Shown: positions 37,539-46,050 of the stretch, in pieces
Layout of the letters: each line of letters begins with the position of its first letter
How positions within the stretch are numbered: the stretch's first letter is position 1
NCBI RefSeq assembly: GCF_001995215.1
Contig: NZ_MUXN01000003.1
Span: 141,329-205,328, forward strand
DNA: 64,000 bases
Source: Amycolatopsis azurea DSM 43854
GTDB lineage: Bacteria; Actinomycetota; Actinomycetes; Mycobacteriales; Pseudonocardiaceae
Direction: 5' to 3'
Program-made: the position numbers and the translations under genes
Notes under the pieces: generated by a model
The model's input: the letters and a program-made list of their open reading frames with translations, nothing else
Databases searched by the model: none
What the model was told of the DNA's origin: nothing

Positions 37539-38699
37539 TCAGCGGGAGTCCGGCCGCCGTCCGCGCGCCAGTGTGAACCCGGCCTCCGGAGTGTTGGCGG
37601 CCCGGCCGCGCAGCTTCGCCGGAACCCCGTCGCTCTTCCCGGACGACGCGCGCTTGGCCGAACCGTTCCGCCCCGTCGGCTGGTCGCCGGAAGAGGGACG
37701 AAGCGTGCTCGCCGTGTTCTGCGCGCCGGTGTGCGGTGACGACATCGGCGACATCGGAGTGGCCGCCGCCTTCGCGGTGGACGGGGACGCGGCTCCCGGC
37801 TGGATCTCGGAAGCGAGGCTGGGCGCCTTCTTCGTCCCGATCGGTTTGGCCGCCACGGGGAGACCCGCCATCCCGCTTGCCACACCGATACCGCCGAGCA
37901 GCCCGGTCGGCACCGGTGGCGCCCCCGAACCGCCGGGCAGCCCGCCGAGCCCGCCGAGCGCGGGGACCGCTCCGGCCGCGGTCGGCAGCGGCGCGAGCCC
38001 GGCGAGCGAAACCCCGGAAGATCCGTCGTAGCCGGGAATGTTCGGCAGCGAGCCCTCCGGCAGGGTTCCGCCGCTCCCGCCGCCGACACCGGCCGATTCG
38101 GCCAGTCCCTGAAGTTCCGAAAGGGCGTTCATCCCCGCTTCGGCCGCCTTGATGAAGTCCGCGGGGGAGTTCCCCTCCGCGGCCGGCTGCGGCATCTCGG
38201 GCATCATGTGGTCCGGCTGCTGGATCCCGGAAGCCGAGACGACCTTGAGCATCGACATGTCGAACTGCGCGCCGAGCGCGGTCATCCGCGCGCCCGACGC
38301 CTGCTGGATGAGCGGAGCCGCCCAAGCGGTGAGCGGGCTGCTCATCGCCGCCATGTACTGACTGTGCAGAAGCGACACCTCCTGCATGGTCTCCTGGATC
38401 CCGCCCGCCAGCGTCGTCAGCGTTTCGGCGGGCTGGGCCAGGTCGATGCGCTCACCCCAGAACTTGAGCTCCGCGAGCGAGCGCTGAGCTTTCTCTTCGT
38501 GGGCGCGGCCGGCGTCGTCCTGCCAGGTCGGCGACAGCTCGCCCACCCGCGTGTGCAATTCGGCCGAAGCGTTTTCGATCCAGGCGCGGGATTCGGTCCA
38601 CATGCGTGCCGCGTCGGTGAGAACGGCGATGTTGGCCTGTTCGGCGGTGATCATCGCCAGATGCGCCTCGATCGGCAGCAGATTGTAGGGAACAGCCAT
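37539..38699 (-). CDS. PPE/WXG100-like secretion substrate candidate (second pair)
   Basis: This 386-residue protein has a helical N-terminal domain (about 1-165) with a WXG-like turn (SPTWQDDAGRAHEEK), then a Gly/Pro/Ser/Ala-rich low-complexity tail with a basic end. This is the layout of PPE-like and WXG100-fusion substrates of type VII systems; no canonical PPE motif is seen. ATG 38699 has GAGGAG 8 nt upstream, preferred over an upstream ATG inside the previous gene. It is last in the operon eccC - small - PPE-like - small - PPE-like, with a 10-bp gap from its small partner. Confidence 0.75.
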   Translation of the reverse strand: MAVPYNLLPIEAHLAMITAEQANIAVLTDAARMWTESRAWIENASAELHTRVGELSPTWQDDAGRAHEEKAQRSLAELKFWGERIDLAQPAETLTTLAGGIQETMQEVSLLHSQYMAAMSSPLTAWAAPLIQQASGARMTALGAQFDMSMLKVVSASGIQQPDHMMPEMPQPAAEGNSPADFIKAAEAGMNALSELQGLAESAGVGGGSGGTLPEGSLPNIPGYDGSSGVSLAGLAPLPTAAGAVPALGGLGGLPGGSGAPPVPTGLLGGIGVASGMAGLPVAAKPIGTKKAPSLASEIQPGAASPSTAKAAATPMSPMSSPHTGAQNTASTLRPSSGDQPTGRNGSAKRASSGKSDGVPAKLRGRAANTPEAGFTLARGRRPDSR

Positions 38700-38709
38700 G
38701 ATCAGCTCC

Positions 38710-39126
38710 TCAGACAAGGTCCTGTGGGGCGTCGCCCACAGGCTGGTCGGCCGGTTTCTCGGTGGTGGACGGTTGCTGCTGCCCGGATCCGGCCGTCTTC
38801 TTCACCAGGTCGATGCCCTGCTTGAGCACCTTGGTGGCGGACGTGGCCAGTTCGAGGGCGCTGGTGACGTCGGCCGCGCTGTAGGTGAGCGCGGCGGCCT
38901 TGACCTTCGCCGAGTCGGTGACCATCTCTTCGGTCATCTTCGCCATGAAGGCGGCCACACTCGCGGTGGCGGCCTTGTCCAGCACCGACATCGCGATGCC
39001 TTCGAAGAGACCGGTCAGATTCGGCGGTGTCCCCAGCCGCGCGAGTGACGGCGGCATTTCCGGTGCGGTGAGCTTGCTCGAATAAGCGCTCATCGACTCG
39101 GTATCCGCGTTGATTCGATCGGGCAT
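38710..39126 (-). CDS. Small helical protein paired with PPE-like gene (second pair)
   Basis: This 138-residue protein is largely helical (about 25-115; MSVLDKAATASVAAFMAKM, then KVLKQGIDLVKK) with a polar Gln/Pro tail. AGGAGGGG precedes ATG 39126. By position and size it plays the PE/EspC/WXG100-like partner of the protein encoded next at 37539-38699. I do not recognise a named family. Confidence 0.65.
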   Translation of the reverse strand: MPDRINADTESMSAYSSKLTAPEMPPSLARLGTPPNLTGLFEGIAMSVLDKAATASVAAFMAKMTEEMVTDSAKVKAAALTYSAADVTSALELATSATKVLKQGIDLVKKTAGSGQQQPSTTEKPADQPVGDAPQDLV

Positions 39127-39136
39127 CTACCCCTCC

Positions 39137-40489
39137 TCACTGTCCGGCGCGGTAGCGCGGACCCTTGGTGTCTTCCTGTTCGACCTGCCACAACTCTTCG
39201 TCGAGCAGCTGGACCGTCTCGTTCTCCTGGTCCCACCGCCGGGGTGCGGGGGCCGGTTCCGCGGCCCGGGTGACCGGACGCCCGCGCCCGGACCGGCCGA
39301 GCAGCGAAACCCCCGGTGTCGCACCGGGTTTCCGCTCGCGGGACCGTCCGGTGGCCGCGTGCTCCGCGGCACCCGGTTTGATCCCGCCGCCCGTTTTCGC
39401 TCCGCCGTGCTGCGGTTGCTGCTGTGCCGGCGGCATCGCGCCCGGACTGCCGGACGCGCTCGCGCCGCCGGAACCCTTGGTGGACAAGGACGTCGCCATC
39501 GGCGCGACGGCGTCGCCGATTCCTCCTGGCGGCGTCGGGCCGGACGGAGCCATCGGGGACGGCGATCCTCCGGCGGCGGAACCACCGACGGGGCTCACCC
39601 CGCCACCGGCGAGACTCGGCAGGCCCGAAGGATCCGTACCGTCGCCGAGCCGGTCGAGCGGCTCTACCCTTCCCAAGGGCGAGAGCGGATCACCCGGGCC
39701 GAGCGGATCGACCGGGGCGACCGGTAAAGGACTGGGAGAACCCGTTCCGCCGCCGAGAAGATCCTGTGTGGACTGCATCAGCTGGCTCAACGCGTCCAAA
39801 GCTCCCGGCGCCGCTTCGAGGGCGTCCTTGAGCGGATCCGTCGTCCCCGGCGCTTCTTTCTCCGTGGGGGCGGGTTCCTGCGGTTGCGGCTCGGTGGGCG
39901 ACGGTGCGGCACTGGGGGAAGCCGAGGAGGGGCCGGGGTTCGAGGCCGGACCCGGCTGACTCTGCCGGGAAGTGGCCGCTCTGGGCCCTGTCCAGGGCAC
40001 GCCGACGGCGCTCTTCAACCCCTGGATCGCGGCCTGGTACAGCGGGGTGAGCTTGGTGATCTCGCCGGCGATGTTCCCCTCGATGCCCTGCCGCTGCTTG
40101 TTCTTCTCCTCATCGGACAGTCCGTTGTAGTGGATGACCTGTTTCTCCGCGGCGCGCTGGGCGGCCCACAGCCCGCTGTCCAGCGCGTTCATGGTGTCGA
40201 ACACGTTCGACTTGCTGACGTGATTCCCGACGGTGACCTTCGAGCCCGGGTCGGTCCAGGACCTGATGGTGGCGAGGTCCGTGTTCACCCTGTCCAAGAA
40301 CTGCCGTCCCGCCGCGTCCGGCCACCTGTCCTGCGTGACGAGCTGATTCGCCTGCCTGCGCAGCAGAGCGGCCTGTTCGTCGAGCCAGGTCCTGGCCTCC
40401 CGCCACAGCCATCCGGTGACCACCAGTTTGGGGATGTGGCCCTGCACCTCGTTGTAGATCTGCTGGTACATGTCCTCGATGGACGCCAT
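39137..40489 (-). CDS. PPE/WXG100-like secretion substrate candidate (first pair)
   Basis: This 450-residue protein has a helical N-terminal domain (about 1-165) with a WXG-like turn (DRWPDAAGRQFLDRV) and a long Pro/Gly/Ser-rich tail ending in a short charged segment (QENETVQLLDEELWQVEQED). ATG 40489 has AGGAGA upstream. It follows its small partner by 10 bp. The acidic, helix-forming C-terminus could serve as a recognition or anchoring element. Confidence 0.75.
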   Translation of the reverse strand: MASIEDMYQQIYNEVQGHIPKLVVTGWLWREARTWLDEQAALLRRQANQLVTQDRWPDAAGRQFLDRVNTDLATIRSWTDPGSKVTVGNHVSKSNVFDTMNALDSGLWAAQRAAEKQVIHYNGLSDEEKNKQRQGIEGNIAGEITKLTPLYQAAIQGLKSAVGVPWTGPRAATSRQSQPGPASNPGPSSASPSAAPSPTEPQPQEPAPTEKEAPGTTDPLKDALEAAPGALDALSQLMQSTQDLLGGGTGSPSPLPVAPVDPLGPGDPLSPLGRVEPLDRLGDGTDPSGLPSLAGGGVSPVGGSAAGGSPSPMAPSGPTPPGGIGDAVAPMATSLSTKGSGGASASGSPGAMPPAQQQPQHGGAKTGGGIKPGAAEHAATGRSRERKPGATPGVSLLGRSGRGRPVTRAAEPAPAPRRWDQENETVQLLDEELWQVEQEDTKGPRYRAGQ

Positions 40490-40499
40490 GACGATCTCC

Positions 40500-40880
40500 T
40501 CAGCGCTGTCCGGCACGCGGGTCGAGCAACCGGGGATCGATCTCCGGGAGGTCTCCCGCCGGCCGCGTGACGAAAGCGGTCAAGATCTCCCGCCTGCCCG
40601 CTTCATCGGCCCGGATGTAGTTCATGGCCGTCTGCTGGACGAACGAGGCGTAAGCCGCGAAACCCTGCTCGACCATCGTGATGAAGGTCTGGAGCTTCGG
40701 GATGGTTTCGTTCTCCGTGCTCGTGAGATGCTGGCAGAGGTCGAAAAGCCCGCCCGGGCACGGTGTCGAGTCCTTGATCCGGGAAATGGGGCTGACCGGG
40801 GTCGCCTCGATGCTCGCCGAGATCAGCGCGGAGAACTCCCGCATGGCGTCCGTGTCGCCCTTGATGCCGTCACCGCTCAT
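40500..40880 (-). CDS. Small helical protein paired with PPE-like gene (first pair)
   Basis: This 126-residue helical protein has ISASIEATPVSPISRIKDSTPCPGGLFDLCQHL at its core, with two cysteines. ATG 40880 has AGGAG 5 nt upstream; an in-frame GTG at 40886 is less likely. It follows eccC by 27 bp and precedes its PPE-like partner by 10 bp. No named family is recognised. Confidence 0.65.
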   Translation of the reverse strand: MSGDGIKGDTDAMREFSALISASIEATPVSPISRIKDSTPCPGGLFDLCQHLTSTENETIPKLQTFITMVEQGFAAYASFVQQTAMNYIRADEAGRREILTAFVTRPAGDLPEIDPRLLDPRAGQR

Positions 40881-40907
40881 CGTCACTCCTCACGTCGTTT
40901 CGGTGGG

Positions 40908-43900
40908 TCAGTCCTGCGGGGGCAGCCACGCGAGCTGCACCAAGTCCTTCTGGCCGCGGCGATCCACCAGCCAGCCGCGACCCGGCGGCAGCACCTGCGC
41001 CCGCATCCCGCCCAGCAGCGGGCCTTCGTCGCGGTCGCCGGACATCATCAGTCCGGGCGTGCCGACTTCCCGCAGCCTGCCGAGGAAGGGTTCGAACAGC
41101 CCGCGTCCCGCGCCACCGGTGCGCCGGGCCAGCACCACGTGCAGGCCGATGTCAGAGCCCTGCGCGATCAGCTGCTGCAACGCCATGAGCGGATGTTCCT
41201 TGTGCGTGGCGACCATGTCGTAGTCGTCGACGAGGATGAAGATCTCCGGCCCCGACCACCAGTTCCGCTTCCGCAGCTGCTCGGGTGTGACGTCCTGCCC
41301 GGGGAGCCGTTTCTTCAGCGCCGTGGCGGTTTCGGCGAGCAGGCGCCCGCTGAGCTCGTCGTTGGTGCCGTAGCCGAGGAGGTGCTCCTCGCCGACCTCG
41401 CCGAGCAGGCTCCGGCGATGGTCGATCAGGATGACGCGGGCTTCGTCGGGCCGGTAGGCCGTCTGGATCCGCTTGGCGAGCACCCGGAGGAACGACGTCT
41501 TGCCGCTCTGGGTGTCCGCCAGCAGGAAGAAGTGCGGGTCGGCGGCGAAGTCGAGCCGCATCGGCGAAAGGTCCCGTTCGAGGATCCCGACAGCGAGCCC
41601 CGCCTCGTCGCCAGTCTTGCTGTCGGTGGCGGGAAGTTCCTCGTAGGGAAGGATTCCGGGCAGCAGCCGGACCGACGGCGCGGGCTCACCCGGCCAAGCC
41701 GACTTCACCGCTTCGACGAGTGTCCCGACGCCGTCGGCGAGGTCGTCCGCCTCCGTGACGCCGTCAATCCGGGGCAGCGCGATCAGCATCTGGTGCCCGC
41801 TCATGGCGATGCCGTGTCCCGGTGAGTCGGCGGGCACGCTCATCGCGGCACGCCGGTCGATGACGGAGTCGATCGGATCGCCGATCTTCAGTTCCAGCCT
41901 GCTGGCGAACAGATCCCGGACGTTCATCCGCAGATCGAACGACCGCGAGCAGCCCGCCACCACGTGCACGCCGTAGGAGAGCCCGCGCCCGGCTATGTCG
42001 CCGACCGTTTCCTCGAGCTCGGGGAAGTCGTTGCGCAGGGTCTGCCAGCCGTCGATGACGAGGAAGACGTCGCCGTGCCGTTCCGCCGGGAACCGGTTCT
42101 CGGCGCGCAGCCTGCGATAGGTGGCGATGCCGTCGATCTGGTGCTCGGCGAACATCCGCTCCCGCTGGGCCAGGATCGTCGCCACCTCGGCGACCGTCCG
42201 CCGGACGGCGCCGGTGTCGAGCCTGCCCGAAACACCCGCGACGTGCGGCAGACCGGCGATCGACGTGAGCTTCCCGCCACCGAAGTCGAGGCAGTAGAAC
42301 TGGACTTCCCGGGGGGTGTGCGTGAGCGCGAGGCTGGTGATCAGCGTGCGCAGGACCGTGCTCTTCCCGGTCTGCGGCGCCCCCAGCACCAGCACGTGTC
42401 CCGCGGCGCCGCTCAGGTCCAGCGTCAGCGGGTCGCGTCGTTGTTCGAACGGGCGGTCCACGATGCCCAGCACCGGCCGCAGCGCACCGCTCGTCCCGGT
42501 GGTGAGACCACGCTGGGGATCCGCGACCAGCGGGGGCAGCAGCGCGTCCAGGGTCGGGGATTCGTCCAGCGGCGGCAGCCAGACCTGATGGGCGGGCGTG
42601 CCCTGGCCTTCCAGCCGGTCGACGAGGATGTCCAGCAAGGTCTCGCCGACGGCGGTGTCTTCGTCCGGTTCGGCGGTCTCCTCCGGCTCGACGTCGAACT
42701 CCTCGGCGACGTAGGCGGTCGTGTACTCGCGCAACACCAGGCGTTCTCCCGGCGTGGTGGCGACCCCGCCGGTGGCACGCTGGTACACCCCGGAGACGTA
42801 GGCGGAGCGGAACCGGTCCATCGTCTCGGTCCCGACCTTGAGGAATCCGTGCCCGGGGGCGCGCGGAAGTTTGAAGGCGTCGGTGACCCCGAGCACCGCC
42901 CGGCTCTCCATCTCGGAGAAGGTGCGGAGCCCGACCCGGTAGGACAGATGGGTTTCCAGACCGCGCAGCCTGCCCTCTTCGAGGCGCTGCGACGCGAGCA
43001 GGAGATGCACGCCGAGAGACCGTCCGACGCGTCCTATCTGGACGAACATGTCGATGAAGTCGGGTTTGGCGGACAGCAGTTCGGAGAACTCGTCGCAGAT
43101 CACCAGCAGCGTCGGCACCTCGGGCAGCGGTGCCCCCGCCGCCCGCGCCTTCTCGTAGTCGCGCAAGGAGGAGAAGTTTCCCGCCGCCCGCAACAACTCC
43201 TGGCGACGGATCAGTTCGCCGTTGATCGCGTCGGTCATGCGGTCGACCAGGTGCAGTTCGTCGGCGAGGTTGGTGATCACCGCGCTGGTGTGCGGCAAGG
43301 CGTCCAGCCGGGCGAAGGTGGCGCCGCCCTTGAAGTCGACCAGCGCGAAGTTCAGCGAACTCGGCGGATGCGTGACAGCCAGCGCGAGGACGAGCGTGCG
43401 CAGCAGTTCCGACTTGCCGGAGCCGGTGGCGCCGATCAGCAGACCGTGCGGCCCCATGCCGTCCTGTGCCGATTCCTTGAGGTCGAGTTCGATCGGGGCG
43501 CCGTCGGCCTGGATGCCGAACTGGACCCGGAGCCGGTCACGGTTCGGCCTCGGCTCCCAGGTGTCGGCCGGGTCGAATTCGTAGGGGTCGCCCAGTTCCA
43601 GCAGTTCCGCCAGGCCGAGTTCGGTGCTCATCGGGGTCTCGCCCCGCATGCCCGCGGTCAGCCGCAGCGGTGCCAGCTGCCGCGCGAGTCCTTCGGCCGC
43701 GACGGCGCCCAGAGCGTCCGCCTTGCCCAGTGGCGCCTCGCCGTCGATCGTCTCGCTGAGCAGGTCGCCGCCCTCGTCGACGGCGAGCACGACGGTGGTC
43801 CGGTCGAGCGCCCGCGGCGGCATGGTGGTCAGGTCGACGACGGTCACCCCTTCGACGCCGCCCCCGGTCATGAGATGGGAGGAGCCGGCGACCGCTCCGC

Positions 43901-44864
43901 CGTCGAGCACCACCACCAGATGCGGCCCGGGCAGCCGGACGTCCGATTCGGGATCGAACCTCGGCCGTTTGGCGAGTTCCTCCTCCAGCATCGACTCCAG
44001 CGCCGGGATGCTCGGCGCCACCAGGCGAAGCGGTCCGAGGGCGTCCGTGCGTTCGGGGTGCAGCGCGTGCGGCAGCCATTTGGTCCATTCCCAGTCCGCG
44101 CGGTGTTCCTCACCGGCGCAGACCGCGATCCGGAGATCGTCCGGGGAATGCAGGGTGGCCAGCTGGCTCAGCGTCGCGCGCAGCATGCCGAGCGCGGCCG
44201 CCCGGTCGCCGCGCAGGTAGACCCGGCTGAAGCCGTTGACCGCGATGGCGATCGGCAGCCTGTCCACAGTGGAATAGGTGGTGATGAACCGGCGCAGCGC
44301 CAGCGCGGACAGCGGTTCGAGCTCTTCGAGCGGTTTGGTGTCGGGCGTGACCAAGGTGGTGCCCGGGGCCTGCGCGCTCAGCCCGAGGCGGGCGACACCG
44401 AAGTCCGGATCCTCCTTGCGCCGCTCCCACAGCCGGTAACTGCCTGCCAGGGACCACAAGGTGGCCGGATCCGGGTGGAGGTACTCCATCGCCTCGCGCT
44501 GTTTCCGGATCGAACGCCGCAGCCGCAACCGGTGCTGGGCGAGATGCCCCAGGTACTTCCGGCGGGCGTGGCCCATCTCCCGTTTGCTCGGGCCGCCGCC
44601 CTGCAGGAAACCCATGACGACCATGCCGAGCATGCCGACGCCCATGATCCCGTAGATGGCGAACCGCATCGACCCGCCCATGCTGCCGGAATACATCAGC
44701 AGCATCCCGGCCGTCATCGCCACCATCGGCAGCACCATCAGCACCTGGGCCCATTGGCGCCCGGGCGGGGGCGGGATCTCCGGCGGTGGCTGAAGGATCA
44801 GCTCGCCGGACGGCATCTCCGGACCCGGCCTGCGGGTGGGGCGCTTCACCACGACTGTCGACAC
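40908..44864 (-). CDS. eccC: Type VII secretion ATPase EccC (single-chain EccCa-EccCb)
   Basis: This 1318-residue motor protein has the classical start VVVKRPTRRPGPEMPSGE, two TM helices (about 38-60 and 66-87), and three FtsK/SpoIIIE ATPase domains. Walker A motifs are ATGSGKSE (about 474), APQTGKST (about 828) and DTQSGKTS (about 1120). Walker B is ICDEFSELL in domain 1, but VIDGWQTL (no Glu) in domain 2 and LVDDYDMV in domain 3, in line with the known division into one catalytic and two regulatory, substrate-binding domains. Start is GTG 44864. It heads the operon of PPE-like pairs and is divergent from the WXG100 genes. Confidence 0.95.
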   Translation of the reverse strand: MSTVVVKRPTRRPGPEMPSGELILQPPPEIPPPPGRQWAQVLMVLPMVAMTAGMLLMYSGSMGGSMRFAIYGIMGVGMLGMVVMGFLQGGGPSKREMGHARRKYLGHLAQHRLRLRRSIRKQREAMEYLHPDPATLWSLAGSYRLWERRKEDPDFGVARLGLSAQAPGTTLVTPDTKPLEELEPLSALALRRFITTYSTVDRLPIAIAVNGFSRVYLRGDRAAALGMLRATLSQLATLHSPDDLRIAVCAGEEHRADWEWTKWLPHALHPERTDALGPLRLVAPSIPALESMLEEELAKRPRFDPESDVRLPGPHLVVVLDGGAVAGSSHLMTGGGVEGVTVVDLTTMPPRALDRTTVVLAVDEGGDLLSETIDGEAPLGKADALGAVAAEGLARQLAPLRLTAGMRGETPMSTELGLAELLELGDPYEFDPADTWEPRPNRDRLRVQFGIQADGAPIELDLKESAQDGMGPHGLLIGATGSGKSELLRTLVLALAVTHPPSSLNFALVDFKGGATFARLDALPHTSAVITNLADELHLVDRMTDAINGELIRRQELLRAAGNFSSLRDYEKARAAGAPLPEVPTLLVICDEFSELLSAKPDFIDMFVQIGRVGRSLGVHLLLASQRLEEGRLRGLETHLSYRVGLRTFSEMESRAVLGVTDAFKLPRAPGHGFLKVGTETMDRFRSAYVSGVYQRATGGVATTPGERLVLREYTTAYVAEEFDVEPEETAEPDEDTAVGETLLDILVDRLEGQGTPAHQVWLPPLDESPTLDALLPPLVADPQRGLTTGTSGALRPVLGIVDRPFEQRRDPLTLDLSGAAGHVLVLGAPQTGKSTVLRTLITSLALTHTPREVQFYCLDFGGGKLTSIAGLPHVAGVSGRLDTGAVRRTVAEVATILAQRERMFAEHQIDGIATYRRLRAENRFPAERHGDVFLVIDGWQTLRNDFPELEETVGDIAGRGLSYGVHVVAGCSRSFDLRMNVRDLFASRLELKIGDPIDSVIDRRAAMSVPADSPGHGIAMSGHQMLIALPRIDGVTEADDLADGVGTLVEAVKSAWPGEPAPSVRLLPGILPYEELPATDSKTGDEAGLAVGILERDLSPMRLDFAADPHFFLLADTQSGKTSFLRVLAKRIQTAYRPDEARVILIDHRRSLLGEVGEEHLLGYGTNDELSGRLLAETATALKKRLPGQDVTPEQLRKRNWWSGPEIFILVDDYDMVATHKEHPLMALQQLIAQGSDIGLHVVLARRTGGAGRGLFEPFLGRLREVGTPGLMMSGDRDEGPLLGGMRAQVLPPGRGWLVDRRGQKDLVQLAWLPPQD

Positions 44865-44998
44865 GCCACCGATCGTCGGCCACCGGGGTGGCCGGGGGAC
44901 CGGGCTGGCAGGAAGCTGCCGACCACCGGAAAGCGCCGTGATCGCTCACTAATTTGGCAGAAGCAAGAGATCACCTACGTCGTGGAACGGAGGAAGAC

Positions 44999-45301
44999 GT
45001 GAGCTACGACCAGATCTACGGTGCCACACCGGAGATGGCCTCGTTCGGCCTGAAGACCAGGGCCATCGGCGAAGACATCAACGCGCAGGTGCAGTCGAGT
45101 CTCAGCAGCATCCAGGGCTTGAGTTCGGGCTGGCACGGCCAGGCGAGCAAGGCGTTCGAGGGGGTGGAATTCACCAGGCAGGGGAACTGGGGCACGAACA
45201 CCCAGAGGATCGACGTCATGGCCGACAACATCACCCAGGTGGCCACCCGCTACTCCGACGCGGACGACTCGGGGACCACCGCCATCTCGCAGGTCATCTA
45301 G
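44999..45301 (+). CDS. WXG100 family protein (EsxA/EsxB-like)
   Basis: This 100-residue helical-hairpin protein has the WXG turn GWHGQAS at about residue 44 and a C-terminal YSDADDSGTTAI segment that fits the YxxxD/E export signal (YSDAD). GTG 44999 follows GGAGGAA. Together with the next gene it probably forms the secreted heterodimer that EccC recognises. Confidence 0.92.
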   Translation: MSYDQIYGATPEMASFGLKTRAIGEDINAQVQSSLSSIQGLSSGWHGQASKAFEGVEFTRQGNWGTNTQRIDVMADNITQVATRYSDADDSGTTAISQVI

Positions 45302-45326
45302 ACCTGCTGACCGAAAGGGGAAGAAA

Positions 45327-45620
45327 ATGGCCGACGGACTTGTCGCGGCGAATTTCGGTGACCTCCACGCGATCGCCGGTGGCTTGAAGACCGCCATGGA
45401 CCAGCACGGGCAGTCGCTGGACGACCAGTTGCGCCAGGCGTTGCTTTCGCAGGACTTCTGGGGTGGCCAGAACAACGACGAGATGCACGCCAAGACGATG
45501 CAGGACCACAAGATCGCTGGCGAAGACATCCAGCGTGGCCAGCACCAGGGCAGTGCGACGACTTCGTCGGCGTACGGCTATGAGAACTGCGTCAAGCAGT
45601 GCGGCGCCTATTTCAGCTGA
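45327..45620 (+). CDS. WXG100-like protein, partner of the preceding gene
   Basis: This 97-residue helical protein has a WXG-type turn (DFWGGQNND) and an unusual C-terminus with two cysteines (YENCVKQCGAYF). GGGGAAG precedes ATG 45327. It pairs by position with the WXG100 protein upstream. The Cys pair near the end could form a disulfide after export; that is inference. Confidence 0.85.
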   Translation: MADGLVAANFGDLHAIAGGLKTAMDQHGQSLDDQLRQALLSQDFWGGQNNDEMHAKTMQDHKIAGEDIQRGQHQGSATTSSAYGYENCVKQCGAYFS

Positions 45621-45633
45621 CCCGTCGAAGTAC

Positions 45634-45670
45634 GGAGAATCCCCGGAGTGTCGCGCTCCGGGGATTCTCC
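45634..45670 (+). terminator. Intrinsic terminator of the WXG100 operon
   Basis: A 15-bp perfect stem GGAGAATCCCCGGAG / CTCCGGGGATTCTCC has a 7-nt loop and starts 14 nt after the stop at 45620. Confidence 0.85.
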
Positions 45671-45716
45671 ATGTCCGGGTGGTGGGTGAGGGTGCCGGTG
45701 AGTGGTCGGTGCAGGG

Positions 45717-45764
45717 GGTCGTGAGTGGTAAGTGTCGTTAGAACGACACTTACCACTCACGACC
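45717..45764. repeat. 23-bp perfect palindrome, GTCGTGAGTGGTAAGTGTCG family
   Basis: The arms are the same as at 32889-32944, with loop AG. Confidence 0.85.
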
Positions 45765-45805
45765 TCCGCGCCTCCGCGCCCCCGCGGACCGGTGGGCAGG
45801 CCGAC

Positions 45806-45858
45806 GTTGCGAAGGCCACTTTCGCAACGTTCAAGGTTGCGAAAGTGGCTTTCGCAAC
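45806..45858. repeat. 53-nt double palindrome, GTTGCGAAAG family
   Basis: Two 23-nt units flank GTTCAAG; the first carries an A-to-G change (GCGAAGGCC). Confidence 0.85.
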
Positions 45859-46050
45859 ACTCGGCGCTGCCGGAAAGGGCGATCACGCGTGAGCAGACAC
45901 CGCACACACGTGATCAGAGGCGGAACTCGCGTGATCAGACACCGCACACCGAGTTCCGCCTCCAAACACGCGAGTTCGGCGTCTGATCACGCGAGTCACG
46001 CCTTTCGGTCCGACCCCGAACCCGGATGACCCCTGTACTGGTCGTGGCGC

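Larger units (their letters stand above)
45671..46050. other. Repeat-rich gap between convergent WXG100 and mycP genes
   Basis: About 380 bases hold three repeat families: a 23-bp palindrome (45717-45764), a 53-nt double palindrome (45806-45858) and a GATCACGCGAGT-type cluster (45879-46010). No gene is supported. Confidence 0.8.

Noticed and set aside
41964..45002. A >1000-codon open frame on the + strand across the eccC region
   Set aside because: It is antisense to the clearly recognisable eccC with three ATPase domains; high GC keeps stops rare in the opposite frame.
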